A DNA stretch of 64,000 nt, from contig NZ_CP119989.1 of assembly GCF_029338555.1 (NCBI RefSeq), positions 1,302,001-1,366,000 on the forward strand, given 5' to 3'. Positions within the stretch are counted from its first letter, which is position 1. Each line of letters opens with the position of its first letter. The position numbers and the translations under genes are program-made. Source of the DNA: Halobaculum marinum (lineage in GTDB: Archaea > Halobacteriota > Halobacteria > Halobacteriales > Haloferacaceae). The notes under the pieces are model-generated. The model did not search any database. It saw only the letters and a list, made by a program, of their open reading frames with translations, and was not told the origin of the DNA. This document shows positions 18,918-27,843 of the stretch, piece by piece.

Positions 18918-19706
18918 TTAGTCTGCTGTCGTGACGGGGTGGTCTGTCGCCGGGGCGGCGTCCTGACCGCCGATGGCATCGCCCGCACCCGGACCGTCGA
19001 CAGGCTCGGCCGTCAGCGTGCGCTCGAACACGCCCCGGTGTTCGTACACGACCCACGTGAACGGGACCTTCGCTGCCACGTCGAGGAACGTGATCAGCAT
19101 CACGGTTCCGAGCGTCGACACCAGCCCGAAGCCGGCGCCGCCAGCGAGCCAGACGACGGGGTACACCAGCCAGATGACGCTGCTTTGGTTGCGAAGCCGG
19201 AGGAACAGGCGCTCGCGCTCGGGCGTCATCTCGCCAGCGCTGCGCGGGTACACCCGGAACAGGACGACCATCGTGGCCGCGAACGCGACACAGGCGCCGG
19301 CGAACGCGGCCCACTTCACGGTCCCCTGCGTCGTCGTCGCGACCCAGCCGCCGGCGATGAACAGGCCGTCGAAGGTCGCCGCCAGCAGCATCCACTTGCG
19401 CTCCACGTCGACCACGTGGCCGACGTACCACACCATCACGGCGGTCGTGACGAACCAGTCCAGATACCGCGCCGCCTCCGCCTCGACGCCGCCGACGGAG
19501 AGGCGACCGACGCCCACCGCCATCGCGGCGTACGCGAGCGCGGCGAACACGGGGACGATCAGCAGGTATCGGAACTTCCCAGCCTCGGGGTCGAGCGTGT
19601 CGTCGCGGAGCAGCCACGCCACGACGGCCACGCCGACGAGCATGCCCACGGTCCCGCTGGCGAACACGAACGTCTCAATCGTGGCCGCATCCAGCCCGCC
19701 GATCAT
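18918..19706 (-). CDS. Sensory rhodopsin (SRI-like, divergent)
   Basis: A 262-aa seven-helix retinal protein. The Schiff-base lysine is K213 in LDVAAKVPF, with counter-ions D83 and D209. R80, T87, D113, W179, Y182, P183 and W186 match the bacteriorhodopsin retinal pocket. The proton-donor position of pumps (BR D96) is Y94, as in sensory rhodopsin I, so it is a sensor and not a pump. Segments such as [16 protein letters not shown] also resemble SRI. Oddities: the helix-C proline after TT is A89, and the SRI functional histidine in helix F (H166) is Q174. It overlaps the transducer stop by 4 nt, a classic htr-sop operon. Confidence 0.9.
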   Translation of the reverse strand: MIGGLDAATIETFVFASGTVGMLVGVAVVAWLLRDDTLDPEAGKFRYLLIVPVFAALAYAAMAVGVGRLSVGGVEAEAARYLDWFVTTAVMVWYVGHVVDVERKWMLLAATFDGLFIAGGWVATTTQGTVKWAAFAGACVAFAATMVVLFRVYPRSAGEMTPERERLFLRLRNQSSVIWLVYPVVWLAGGAGFGLVSTLGTVMLITFLDVAAKVPFTWVVYEHRGVFERTLTAEPVDGPGAGDAIGGQDAAPATDHPVTTAD

Positions 19707-21292
19707 CGGCGATCACCTCCACTGGCGGTCCCGCCGTCGCCCATCGCGGCGGGCGTCGACCCCCTGGACTCGGCGACGACCGTGTCGGCGTCCCCGGTGT
19801 CCCCGCGCTTCACGCGCGACTCGCGGAGGTCGAACTCCGCGAGCACGTCGAGCAGGTCGTCCGAGCGGACCCGGAACGTCTCCGACTCCTCGACGACGGC
19901 GTCGACGGTCGTCGACTGTTCGGTCGCGGCGGCGTTGGCCTCGGCGGCGCGGTCGGCCGTCCGGTCGCTGTTCTCCGCGAGGTCTTCGATCGTCTCGGAG
20001 ACACCGGCGGCCGCGGACGCCTGTTCGTCTGTCGCGTCGCTGATCTCGCGGACCCCCTGGTCGAGGTCCTCGACGGCCACGGCGATGTCGTCGAGTCGGT
20101 CCACCGCCTCGGCCACCGTCGTCGACCCGTCGCTCACCTGCTCGCTGGTCGCCCGGATCGCCTCGACGGCCCGCTCGGTTTCCGTGCGCACCTCGTCGAT
20201 CATGCCGGCGATGGCGTCCGCGCGGTCGCCGGTGTCCTCGGCGAGTCCCTTCACCTCCTCGGCGACGACGGCGAAGCCGTCGCCAGCGTCGCCCGCATCG
20301 CCGCCGGCGCGGGCGGCCTCGATGCTCGCGTTCAGCGCGAGCATGTTCGTCTGCTCGGCGATGTCGCGAATGAGTTCGGCCGCCTCGGTGATGTCGGCGG
20401 TCGCCTCGTCGAGCGTCTCGATGCGGTCGACAGCCTCGGTCATCGTCTCGTCGACGTCGCCCATCGTCTCGATGGCGTCGCCCGCGGCGGCGCGCGCCTC
20501 CGCGGACGCGTCGGCGGCCTCGTCGGTTCGCTCGACGAGCGACTCCGTGGTCGCGGCGACTTCCTCGGCGGTCGCCGAGAGGTCAGCCGTCTCCTTGGCG
20601 CCCGTTCGGGCGGTCGCGCGCTGTTCGTCGGTCGCGGCGTCGATGCCGTCGGTCGCCGCGAGGACGTCGTCGGTTCGGTCGTCGATCTGTTCGGCGGCCG
20701 AGCGGACGTCGCCGGCACCGTCGGCCACGTCGCGTGCGAAACTGTCCACACGTGCGAGTGCGACCTCCAGTTCGCCGACGGCGTCGTTGAACGCCACGCC
20801 GACAGTCTCCATCGCGTCGTGCTCCCGGTCGACGTCGATCCGCCGCCGCAGGTCGCCGTCCGCGACGGCGCGCATCGTCTCGGCGTACTCGGTCGCCGTC
20901 CGCTGGTAGTCGTCCGCGAGCGACTGAGCGCGCGCTTCGGCGGCTTCGGCCTCCGTCCGCGCCTGGTCTGCCTCCTCGATCCGGGAGGCGAGCGACCGGC
21001 GCATCCGGTCGACGGAACTGTACACCCGCCCGAGTTCGTCGATTCGAGAGGTCCGGACCTCCACGTCGAGGTCTCCCCCGGCGATCGCCTCGGTCTGTTC
21101 TTCCAGTGTGCGCATGGACACGACGGTGTTCGTCCCGAGATACGCTCCCAACACGACCTGCCCCGCGGTCGCCATCAGTATCGTTCCGACGACGTTCCGC
21201 GTCACCAGCCCGTAGCCGACAGTCGCGCCCGTCGTGAGCGCGAAGCCGACCAAGAGCTTCACCGCGAAGCTGCGTCGAAGTAGTCGAAACAT
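19703..21292 (-). CDS. Sensory rhodopsin transducer (HtrI-like)
   Basis: A 529-aa transducer with two N-terminal membrane helices (about residues 9-31 and 35-57) and no extracellular domain, as in HtrI. Two HAMP-like segments follow ([20 protein letters not shown] and [20 protein letters not shown]), then the methyl-accepting coiled coil with hairpin [20 protein letters not shown]. From memory, the membrane and HAMP text aligns closely with Halobacterium HtrI. ATG 21292 is chosen because the longer frame would start with TTG, and a TTGATAC box lies 27-33 nt upstream. It should couple light absorbed by the rhodopsin encoded in the same operon to the CheA pathway. Confidence 0.9.
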   Translation of the reverse strand: MFRLLRRSFAVKLLVGFALTTGATVGYGLVTRNVVGTILMATAGQVVLGAYLGTNTVVSMRTLEEQTEAIAGGDLDVEVRTSRIDELGRVYSSVDRMRRSLASRIEEADQARTEAEAAEARAQSLADDYQRTATEYAETMRAVADGDLRRRIDVDREHDAMETVGVAFNDAVGELEVALARVDSFARDVADGAGDVRSAAEQIDDRTDDVLAATDGIDAATDEQRATARTGAKETADLSATAEEVAATTESLVERTDEAADASAEARAAAGDAIETMGDVDETMTEAVDRIETLDEATADITEAAELIRDIAEQTNMLALNASIEAARAGGDAGDAGDGFAVVAEEVKGLAEDTGDRADAIAGMIDEVRTETERAVEAIRATSEQVSDGSTTVAEAVDRLDDIAVAVEDLDQGVREISDATDEQASAAAGVSETIEDLAENSDRTADRAAEANAAATEQSTTVDAVVEESETFRVRSDDLLDVLAEFDLRESRVKRGDTGDADTVVAESRGSTPAAMGDGGTASGGDRR

Positions 21293-21392
21293 CCTGGTTG
21301 GGGATTCCCCGTACTGACGTATCAAGTGACCCCACGAGATATCGGATCTGAGACTGTGGCGGCGCGGTCGCGAGCCCCGTCGGGTGTCACGG

Positions 21393-22235
21393 CTACCCGA
21401 ACGCGCCGAGACTCGACTGGAGGTCGCGCTCGCTGGCCCCCTCCTCGAGTTCGTAGCCGACGAGGTCGCGCATGTCGACGGCGTACGTCGTGCCGGCGTT
21501 CTCCAGCACGAGCACCCGCCCCTTCGTCCCGACGACGGTCCCCGTCGCGAGCGTCTCAGCCACCGGTCGTTCCGTGAGGTCGAGGCCGTAGTCGAACGCG
21601 AACGACTCCGCGTAGTCGACGCCGGCGAGCAGACGGTCCCACGCGTCGTCGTCGACGGCGGTCCCGAGTCCCGCGACCTTCGTCGGCACGCGAACCCGAT
21701 CCACGAGTCCGTCCGCGTCCGGTGGCGCGACCGCGGGCGAGGCGTCGGGCCGCACCCGTTCCAGTCCGTGGGCGGCGATCGACGACTCGATCTCGCGAGC
21801 GATCCGCCCGTCGTCGACGGTCTGGAGGTGGATCGCTCGGTCGGCGCCCTGCTCGCGCAGTCGCGTGTCCAGGCGCCACTCGCGCGTCACGCCGACTTTG
21901 AACACGTCGGGGGCGAACGCCGCGACGTAGATGGCGTGGTCGTCGAAGCAGTCCATCTCGTCTTTCAGGCACGTCCCGGTACACCGCGCACACACCCACG
22001 TCGACCGGTGGTCGTCGCAGTACGGCGCCGTCGCGTTACCGCAGGCGACGTGACCGTCGTCGTGGACCGTCCCCGCACAGCGCCGATCGCCGAGGCGCCA
22101 CGACAGGTCGGTTCCCGGGTCGAGGGCGACCCGGTCGACCTCGCCGGTCGGCGACCCCGGCGGCGCCGACGGGTCGGGGTCGCCGTCGCTGACGAACAGC
22201 GCGCCAGACGGCGTGTCGTAGCCCACGACCTGCAC
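21393..22235 (-). CDS. DUF2797 family protein
   Basis: A 280-aa soluble protein. A cysteine/histidine-rich block resembling a zinc site spans about residues 50-95 (C-A-G-T, A-C-G-N, Y-C-D-D-H, then [16 protein letters not shown]). The family segment [20 protein letters not shown] follows. This matches DUF2797, whose function is not known; the Cys-rich part suggests nucleic-acid or metal binding. Start ATG 22235 is plausible but not backed by a strong box. The promoter-side region 22236-22431 is shared with the divergent subtilisin gene. Confidence 0.83.
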   Translation of the reverse strand: MQVVGYDTPSGALFVSDGDPDPSAPPGSPTGEVDRVALDPGTDLSWRLGDRRCAGTVHDDGHVACGNATAPYCDDHRSTWVCARCTGTCLKDEMDCFDDHAIYVAAFAPDVFKVGVTREWRLDTRLREQGADRAIHLQTVDDGRIAREIESSIAAHGLERVRPDASPAVAPPDADGLVDRVRVPTKVAGLGTAVDDDAWDRLLAGVDYAESFAFDYGLDLTERPVAETLATGTVVGTKGRVLVLENAGTTYAVDMRDLVGYELEEGASERDLQSSLGAFG

Positions 22236-22431
22236 GTCCCGCGATAGTGCCCGGTCGGGTATATCCGTGTCCCATCCGGCGGCGGTCGCCGAGACGACCG
22301 GTCGGGGGACGTTGGAAACGCCGACTGTCGATTTATATTAGCCAACAAACAAATTTAGATGAATAACTATATAGTAATTTAATCCCGTTTTCGATAGAAT
22401 TATAGTCGGTTGTCACTCTGTCACATTCGTC
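22236..22431. promoter_or_regulatory. AT-rich divergent promoter region before the subtilisin gene
   Basis: This 196-nt gap changes sharply in composition. Positions 22330-22410 are strongly AT-rich (runs such as TTTATATTAG, AAATTTAGATG and ATATAGTAATTTAAT), unlike the flanking GC-rich genes. Several TATA-like boxes are present, the last (AATTATAG, about 22397-22404) about 28-35 nt before ATG 22432. The density suggests a regulated promoter for the exported protease. Confidence 0.55.
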
Positions 22432-23574
22432 ATGGTATATCGTGACGGGAAGACGCGGCGTGACGTACTGAAAGCGACCGGGGCGGCGGTCGCGACGACC
22501 GGACTCGCGGGCATGGCGTCGGCCTCGCCCGGCACCGTCGAGGTGAACGTCGGCTACAGCGCCGACAGCGGCAAGCGCGCGGCGAAGGCGGAGGCCAGCG
22601 AGGTCGTCCGCGAGTTCAACTTCGACGCGATGACGATCCGCGTCAACGAGAACGCGATCCAGGGCCTCAGCAAGCGCCCCGACGTGCGCTACGTCGAGGA
22701 GAACGGGCAGATGCACGCGCTCGCTCAGCAGACGCCGTGGGGCATCGACCGGACGGACTCCGAGGTCGCCCACGCGAACGGGTCGACTGGCGCGGGCGCA
22801 GACGTCGCCATCCTCGACACGGGTATCGACTCCGACCACCCCGACCTGCAGGCCAACCTCGGCTCGGGGCGGGCGTTCGTGAAGTCGCGCGGCAAGTACC
22901 AGTACGACTGGGACGACGACAACGACCACGGCACCCACTGTGCCGGCACCGCGAACGCGGACGACAACTCCCAGGGCGTCGTCGGCGTCTCCACCGAGGC
23001 GACACTGCACGCGGTGAAGGTGCTCGACAAGCGCGGGTCGGGGAGTTTCTCCGACATCGCCGCCGGCGTCCAGTACGTCGCCGACCAGGGGTGGGACGTG
23101 GGCTCGATGAGCCTCGGCGCCTCCTCCGGGTCGGCGGCGCTGAAGGACGCCTGTTCGTACGCCGTCGACCGCGGCGTGTTCCTCGTCGCCGCGGCGGGGA
23201 ACTCCGGCCCCTGTACGGACTGCGTCGGGTACCCGGCCGCCTACCCCGAGTGCATGGCCGTCTCCTCGTCCGCCAGCGACGACTCGCTGTCGAGCTTCTC
23301 CTCGACCGGCCCGGAGGTCGAAATCATCGCGCCTGGCACGGACGTGTACTCGACGGTCCCCGGTGGCTCGTACGCTACCTTCTCGGGCACGTCGATGGCG
23401 ACGCCCCACGTCGCTGGTGCCGCGGGCCAGCTGATGGCCGACGGCTACACCGCCAGCGAGGCGCGCTCGCGCCTCAAGAGTACGGCAGAGGATCTGGGCC
23501 TCGCGTCGAACGAGCAGGGCGCCGGCCTCCTCGACACGGCCGCCGCACTGGGCTACACGTCGAGCGACAACTGA
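22432..23574 (+). CDS. Tat-exported subtilisin-like protease (halolysin type)
   Basis: A 380-aa S8 serine protease. The N-terminus has a Tat signal (TRRDVLKATG, then a hydrophobic stretch ending MASASP, residues 8-33). Next comes an I9-type propeptide (about 34-95), then the catalytic domain with D129 (ILDTGID), H166 (NDHGTHCAG), oxyanion N257 (AAAGNSGP) and S321 (SGTSMATPH). Cysteines 170, 241, 261, 264 and 274 could form disulfides outside the cell. Unlike classical halolysins it ends right after the protease domain, lacking the C-terminal extension. A BsuPI-type inhibitor gene follows 56 nt downstream. Confidence 0.92.
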   Translation: MVYRDGKTRRDVLKATGAAVATTGLAGMASASPGTVEVNVGYSADSGKRAAKAEASEVVREFNFDAMTIRVNENAIQGLSKRPDVRYVEENGQMHALAQQTPWGIDRTDSEVAHANGSTGAGADVAILDTGIDSDHPDLQANLGSGRAFVKSRGKYQYDWDDDNDHGTHCAGTANADDNSQGVVGVSTEATLHAVKVLDKRGSGSFSDIAAGVQYVADQGWDVGSMSLGASSGSAALKDACSYAVDRGVFLVAAAGNSGPCTDCVGYPAAYPECMAVSSSASDDSLSSFSSTGPEVEIIAPGTDVYSTVPGGSYATFSGTSMATPHVAGAAGQLMADGYTASEARSRLKSTAEDLGLASNEQGAGLLDTAAALGYTSSDN

Positions 23575-23630
23575 CTACACCCGCGACAGCGGACCCGTAC
23601 GTTCTTTTCGCCACCCCGTGATGTGCAGGT

Positions 23631-23981
23631 ATGGCCGACGCGCTGACGGCGACGCTGACGGTCGCACCGACCGACGTGGGACTCGAACTGACGCTGACGG
23701 TCGAGAACGCGGGCAGTGCGGCGGTCGACCTCTCGTTCTCGGACGGCCAGCGCGCCGAGTTCGTCGCGGTCGACGCCGACGGCGCGGAGGTGTGGCGCTG
23801 GAGCGAGGGGCGTGCGTTCGCGATGATGCTCGGGAGCGAGACGCTCGCACCCGGCGAGTCGGTGGCCTACGACGGCACGTGGGCGTCGACGCCGGCGGGC
23901 GAGTACGAGGTCACGGGGTCGCTCGCGGCGACCGACGCGGACGCGTCGGCGTCGATGTCGGTCGTCGTGCCGGACGAGTGA
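23631..23981 (+). CDS. BsuPI-type putative proteinase inhibitor
   Basis: A 116-aa all-beta protein without a signal peptide. The pattern LTVENAGSAAVDLSFSDGQR, then VWRWSEGRAFAMMLGSETLA and ESVAYDGTW, matches the intracellular proteinase inhibitor (BsuPI) domain, an immunoglobulin-like fold known from Bacillus. It sits directly after a subtilisin gene in the same direction. It could therefore restrain protease that folds inside the cytoplasm before Tat export; that function is inference from the domain and the pairing. Confidence 0.78.
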   Translation: MADALTATLTVAPTDVGLELTLTVENAGSAAVDLSFSDGQRAEFVAVDADGAEVWRWSEGRAFAMMLGSETLAPGESVAYDGTWASTPAGEYEVTGSLAATDADASASMSVVVPDE

Positions 23982-24023
23982 ACGAGCGTCGGAAGAACCG
24001 AGAGAACTCCGCGGTTGGACCGC

Positions 24024-24125
24024 TCAGTCGTCGCTGGCGGGGCGGCCCAGCGGGACGGCACGGTCGGTGATCTGGTGCATAGCGGTCGCGACTTCGGCGT
24101 AGGTTGCTTGGCGGTACGTGTTCAT
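24024..24125 (-). CDS. 33-aa small protein with its own promoter
   Basis: A short frame from ATG 24125 to TGA 24024 (opens MNTYRQATYAEVATAMHQ, ends PLGRPASDD). An AACTATTT box (24151-24158 on this strand) lies 26-33 nt upstream within an AT-rich gap, the spacing typical of leaderless haloarchaeal genes. The frame is open further upstream, but no better start is supported. The family is unknown. Confidence 0.5.
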   Translation of the reverse strand: MNTYRQATYAEVATAMHQITDRAVPLGRPASDD

Positions 24126-24234
24126 ACTAACGTGTACGCGAGCCAAGTAGAAATAGTTTTTCACGACCGAGTAAATAATTCGTGCTGGGTGTTGACAGTC
24201 TGTGTGACACCCTCGACGGGGTGTTCGCGCGTCG

Positions 24235-25170
24235 TCAGCGAAGTTCAGCGAGTAAATCCCGCGTCGCCGCACGGACGGCGTCGTCGCTGGAGGCGGGCGG
24301 CTCCCACCCGAGCGCAGAGAGCTTCTCGACGGAGAGGCGCATCTTCGGTACGTCCCCCGTCCAGCCGCGGTCGCCGCCGGTGTAGCTGTAGTCGGGGTCC
24401 AGCCCCATCTCGTCGGCGACGATGTCGGCGATGCGGTTCACGGATGTCGTCGTGCGCGACCCGAGGTTGTACGTGTTGAGGTCGCGCTCGCCGTGTTCGA
24501 CGACGTGGCACATCGCGTCGACGCAGTCGGTAACGTGGAGGTACGACTTCTCCTGGCGGCCGTCGCCGAGGATCTCCAGTTCCTCGGGGTCGGCCTGCAG
24601 TTTCTGGATGAAGTCGGGGACCACGTTGCCGCGCTGGTACGGGCCGACGATGTTGGCGAAGCGGTACACCCAGGCCGTGAAGCCGTAGCTCTTGGCGTAC
24701 GTAGAGATGAGCGCCTCGTCGGCCAGTTTCGAGGAGCCGTAGATGCTGATCGGTTCGAGGGGGGCGTAGTCCTCGGGGGTTGGCCGGGGGGCTTCACCGT
24801 ACACGGTCGACGAGGAGGTGAACGCGAGGTTCGTGACGCCGGCGTCCTCCATCGCCTCCAAGACGTTGTACGTCATCTCAGTGTTCTCCTCGAACAGCCG
24901 ACGGTCGTCGTCGAAGTTCGTGTCAGTGTACGCCGCCAGGTGGAACACGACGTCGAGGTCGTCGGTCACGGTCTCTCGCGTCGCCGCCTCGTCGGTGAGG
25001 TCGGCTTCGATCACGTCGACGCCGTCCGGGATGCGCTCGCGCTCGCCCTTCGAGAAGTCGTCGGCGACGCGCACGTCGGCGTCGTACTCGTCGTGCAGGT
25101 GCCCCGCGAGGTGCGAGCCGATGAGGCCGCCCCCGCCCGTCACGAGGGCGGTTGCGTCGGTCAGGTCCAT
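24235..25170 (-). CDS. NAD-dependent sugar-nucleotide epimerase/dehydratase
   Basis: A 311-aa extended short-chain dehydrogenase (GalE/RfbB-like). The NAD-binding motif is TGGGGLIGSHLAGHL (residues 11-25). The catalytic S-S-T-V-Y-G text lies near residue 123 and Y-x-x-x-K is YGSSK near 143. The sugar-binding region includes NIVGPYQRGNVVPDFIQ. Such enzymes prepare sugar nucleotides for protein glycosylation or polysaccharides; the exact substrate cannot be read. It is monocistronic. Confidence 0.88.
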   Translation of the reverse strand: MDLTDATALVTGGGGLIGSHLAGHLHDEYDADVRVADDFSKGERERIPDGVDVIEADLTDEAATRETVTDDLDVVFHLAAYTDTNFDDDRRLFEENTEMTYNVLEAMEDAGVTNLAFTSSSTVYGEAPRPTPEDYAPLEPISIYGSSKLADEALISTYAKSYGFTAWVYRFANIVGPYQRGNVVPDFIQKLQADPEELEILGDGRQEKSYLHVTDCVDAMCHVVEHGERDLNTYNLGSRTTTSVNRIADIVADEMGLDPDYSYTGGDRGWTGDVPKMRLSVEKLSALGWEPPASSDDAVRAATRDLLAELR

Positions 25171-25260
25171 GTCCGTGGGGGCGTGAGAGCGCGGAAAGTG
25201 TCTTCCGGTCCGGCGTGCGCGCCGTCGGGCGGACTGCCGGTCGCCGGCGTTCGCCCCTCG

Positions 25261-26277
25261 TCACTCGGCTGTCGGCGAGGCGTCAGTTGTGTCGGATTCG
25301 TCAGTGTCGACCTCGTCGGTGTCTACGTCGTCGCCGTCGGCGGTCGCTTCGGCGCTGGGTCGCTCCTCCGCGAGCGGTTCGTCGATGCCCAGCAGGTCGG
25401 CACTGGCCTCCCACAGCCGCCGCATCGCACGCGGGTCCTGCGCCTCTGTCGAGGGCTTCTTCTCGCGCAGGTCTGCGAAGTAGCGCCCGGAGGTGTCGGC
25501 CACCTCCTCGGAGACGGCCAGGTAGACGGCGGTCGCGGCACCGTCCGCGGGCGTCGTCACGAACGGGAGCCGACCGAGTCCGCTGGCGGCGCTCGACAGC
25601 GGGCCGGGCAGGTGCCGGAAGAACCCCGACCCGGGGATCGCACCGGGGTGGAAGCTGTTCGAGGTGACGCTGCGATCGCGCTCCCACAGCCGACGAGCAA
25701 GCTCGGCGGCGAACTGGACGTTCGCCAGCTTCGACCGTTGGTACGCCCGCCACGAGGAGAAGTCGTCGAGCGTCGTCACCGCGTCGAGGTCGATCTGATC
25801 GCCGCGGTGAGCATCGGAGGCAGTCGTCACCACCCGCGCGTCGTCTGCGAGGTCGTCGAGCAACTCGGCGGTGAGCTGATACGGGCCGAGGTGGTTCACG
25901 TGGAACGTGTACTCGACGCCGAGGTCGGTGAGTTGCGCCTCGCGGAAGTAGCCGCCGGCGTTGTTGACCAGGATGTCGAGCCCCTCGTCGCCGGCCGCCT
26001 TCCGTGTCCGGTCGGCCAGCCGGGACACCTCGTCGGGCTTCGCGAAGTCGGCGCGGACGAACTCGGCGGTCCCCTCGTTCACCGCGTCCTCGATGGCGTC
26101 GACCACCTCGCGCCCCTGCTCGTCGTCGCGTCCGTGGACGATCACGTGTGCGCCGAGGCGGCCGAGTGCCCGTGCGGTCTCGCGACCGATACCGCTGGTC
26201 GAGCCGGTGACGAGGGCTGTGCTGCCGACGATCCGGTCGTCGCCGACGCCGGCGACGTCCTCGGGGAACTTCGTCAT
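25261..26277 (-). CDS. SDR family oxidoreductase
   Basis: A 338-aa classical short-chain dehydrogenase of the retinol-dehydrogenase/WW-oxidoreductase-like group. The cofactor motif is TGSTSGIGRETARALG (about residues 24-39), NNAG is near 106, and the active-site Y-x-x-x-K is YQRSK near 179. The last 40 residues are an acidic Asp/Thr tail. Whether it acts on retinoids is unknown; the presence of a retinal protein in the window makes it tempting, but there is no direct evidence. It is divergent from the aTrm56 gene. Confidence 0.85.
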   Translation of the reverse strand: MTKFPEDVAGVGDDRIVGSTALVTGSTSGIGRETARALGRLGAHVIVHGRDDEQGREVVDAIEDAVNEGTAEFVRADFAKPDEVSRLADRTRKAAGDEGLDILVNNAGGYFREAQLTDLGVEYTFHVNHLGPYQLTAELLDDLADDARVVTTASDAHRGDQIDLDAVTTLDDFSSWRAYQRSKLANVQFAAELARRLWERDRSVTSNSFHPGAIPGSGFFRHLPGPLSSAASGLGRLPFVTTPADGAATAVYLAVSEEVADTSGRYFADLREKKPSTEAQDPRAMRRLWEASADLLGIDEPLAEERPSAEATADGDDVDTDEVDTDESDTTDASPTAE

Positions 26278-26376
26278 GGCTGGTGAGAGGTGTCGGACGA
26301 CTAAAGACTCGTTGGCGGGTGAGGGGTACGAGCGGGTGTCGCTCGCTCGGTCTTGACTGCTGATCTGGTCTCAACG

Positions 26377-26403
26377 GGCGGCGCGGCACAGGACCGCGCC
26401 GCC
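26377..26403. repeat. Perfect 10-bp inverted repeat, copy 1 of a shared intergenic hairpin
   Basis: Arms GGCGGCGCGG (26377-26386) and CCGCGCCGCC (26394-26403) flank a 7-nt loop CACAGGA. It is followed by a CTCGCTCG-type low-complexity stretch. The identical stem recurs at 28314-28341. Here it lies between divergent gene starts (25261-26277 minus and 26502-27089 plus), so it is not a simple terminator. Confidence 0.75.
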
Positions 26404-26501
26404 GGTGGTCGCGGTCTCCCTCGCTCGTTCCCTCCGGTCGCTCGCTCGGTCGACCGCGCACGAAGCGAACCGCCCTTACGCCGCCGCGACGACGTGGACG
26501 T

Positions 26502-27089
26502 ATGACCGACGACGTCGTCGTCCTCCGGTACGGCCACCGCCCCGGACGGGACGACCGGATGACGACCCACGTGGGACTGACCGCGCGGGCGCTCGGCGCC
26601 GACCGCGTGGTGCTCCCGGACAACGCCGGGCAGTCCGCCGAGACGATCCGCGACATCACCGACCGCTTCGGCGGCCCCTTCGCCGTCGAACTCCGTGACG
26701 ACCAGCGCGCGTACACCCGCAACTGGGAGGGGACGGTGGTCCACCTCACGATGTACGGCGAGCGCGTGCAGGACGTCGAGACCGACATCCGCGCCGACTC
26801 CGTCGACGTGGACGCGCCCCTCCTCGTCGTCGTCGGTGGCGAGAAGGTCCCATTCGACTTCTACGAGGAGGCCGACTACAACGTCGGCGTCACCAACCAA
26901 CCCCACTCGGAGGTCGCCGGCCTCGCGGTGTTCCTCGACCGCCTGTTCGAGGGGGCGGAACTGGAACGCGAGTGGGAGGACGCCGACCGCGTCGTGCTCC
27001 CCCAGGCGACCGGGAAGAAGGTCGTCGACCCCGCAGAGGCGGCCGCCGAAGCCGGCGAGCGCGGCGAGGACGACGACGGCGGCGACTGA
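26502..27089 (+). CDS. trm56: tRNA (cytidine-56-2'-O)-methyltransferase (aTrm56)
   Basis: A 195-aa SPOUT methyltransferase that 2'-O-methylates C56 in the T-loop of archaeal tRNAs. It opens with LRYGHRPGRDDRMTTHVGLT. The knotted SAM-binding C-terminal part contains LLVVVGGEKVPFDFYEEADY and NVGVTNQPHSEVAGLAVFLD, which are diagnostic. The last 25 residues are an acidic, haloarchaeal-specific tail. ATG 26502 matches the family start. The zinc-ribbon gene follows after 6 nt, so they form a unit. Confidence 0.95.
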   Translation: MTDDVVVLRYGHRPGRDDRMTTHVGLTARALGADRVVLPDNAGQSAETIRDITDRFGGPFAVELRDDQRAYTRNWEGTVVHLTMYGERVQDVETDIRADSVDVDAPLLVVVGGEKVPFDFYEEADYNVGVTNQPHSEVAGLAVFLDRLFEGAELEREWEDADRVVLPQATGKKVVDPAEAAAEAGERGEDDDGGD

Positions 27090-27095
27090 CTATCG

Positions 27096-27347
27096 ATGGT
27101 CGGATCGCGGACGCGCACGGCGCTGGTCGGACTGGCCGTGTCGCTCGCGGTCAGCGTCGCCGCGTGGTACTACTTCGACACGCTGCTCGTGTTCCTGTTT
27201 CTCCCGTTCGTCCCGGTGCTGTTCCGCGGGCTGACGGGCGGCGAGGACCGACAGCCGGCGAAAACGTGTCCCACCTGTGGGTTCGAGACGCGAGCGCGGG
27301 ACGTGAACTACTGTCCGCGCGACGGCGCACAACTCGTCGTGGAGTGA
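27096..27347 (+). CDS. Membrane-anchored zinc-ribbon protein
   Basis: An 83-aa protein with two short N-terminal hydrophobic helices (about residues 8-24 and 27-45). A cytoplasmic zinc ribbon follows, made from CPTCGFETRARDVNYCPRDG (Cx2C and the CPRDG knuckle). It begins 6 nt after the aTrm56 stop and is probably co-transcribed with it. The function is unknown; such small membrane zinc ribbons often act as accessory or regulatory factors. Confidence 0.72.
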   Translation: MVGSRTRTALVGLAVSLAVSVAAWYYFDTLLVFLFLPFVPVLFRGLTGGEDRQPAKTCPTCGFETRARDVNYCPRDGAQLVVE

Positions 27348-27434
27348 GCGGTCGTCGGAACGGAAACGGCTACCTGCAAGTCGCTGACGGCTACCGGTGC
27401 GCGAAAACGAAGCCCGCCGAGCGCGCGGTCCCGA

Positions 27435-27761
27435 TCAGTGGTCGTCTTCGCGCCACTTCTTCCCGCACTCTGTGCAGGTGAAGAAGCGCGTCTCGGACTC
27501 GTCGGCCGAGCGGATCTGTTTCATCTCGTAGCGCACCGTCTGCACCTCGTCGCACTCGGGGCACTTCTGTTCGACCGTCGGGCCGACTTCGGCGGCGTCG
27601 ACGTCGGACATGTCGACGACGGTCGTCCCCTCCTGTCCCTGCGTCGTCGTCATCTCCTGTTCGGTCGCGGAGTCGCGCAGTTCCTCGTGGCCGCACGAAC
27701 CGCACACCCACTTCTCGTCGTCCGCTTTCATCATCGAGCCGCACTCGTCGCAGAAGTTCAT
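27435..27761 (-). CDS. tfs: Transcription factor S (TFIIS/RPB9-like cleavage factor)
   Basis: A 108-aa factor that stimulates transcript cleavage by backtracked RNA polymerase. It has the N-terminal ribbon MNFCDECGSMMK...VCGSCGHEE, an acidic linker, and the C-terminal ribbon starting QKCPECDEV and ending FFTCTECGKKWREDDH. The catalytic acidic pair in RSADESET is intact, so it should be cleavage-competent rather than an inhibitory paralogue. ATG 27761 is supported by a TTAAG box near 27788-27792, 27-31 nt upstream. Confidence 0.94.
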   Translation of the reverse strand: MNFCDECGSMMKADDEKWVCGSCGHEELRDSATEQEMTTTQGQEGTTVVDMSDVDAAEVGPTVEQKCPECDEVQTVRYEMKQIRSADESETRFFTCTECGKKWREDDH

Positions 27762-27843
27762 ATCGGCCTCGTCGGCCGTCCTCGTACTTAACGTCAGGGT
27801 TCTGTCCCCGGGACCGCCCACTGGCTACCTCCTCGTCGTCGGT

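Noticed and set aside
18918-19706. Reading the rhodopsin as a bacteriorhodopsin-type proton pump
   Set aside because: The cytoplasmic proton-donor Asp is Tyr (Y94), and the gene is coupled to a transducer, both typical of sensors.
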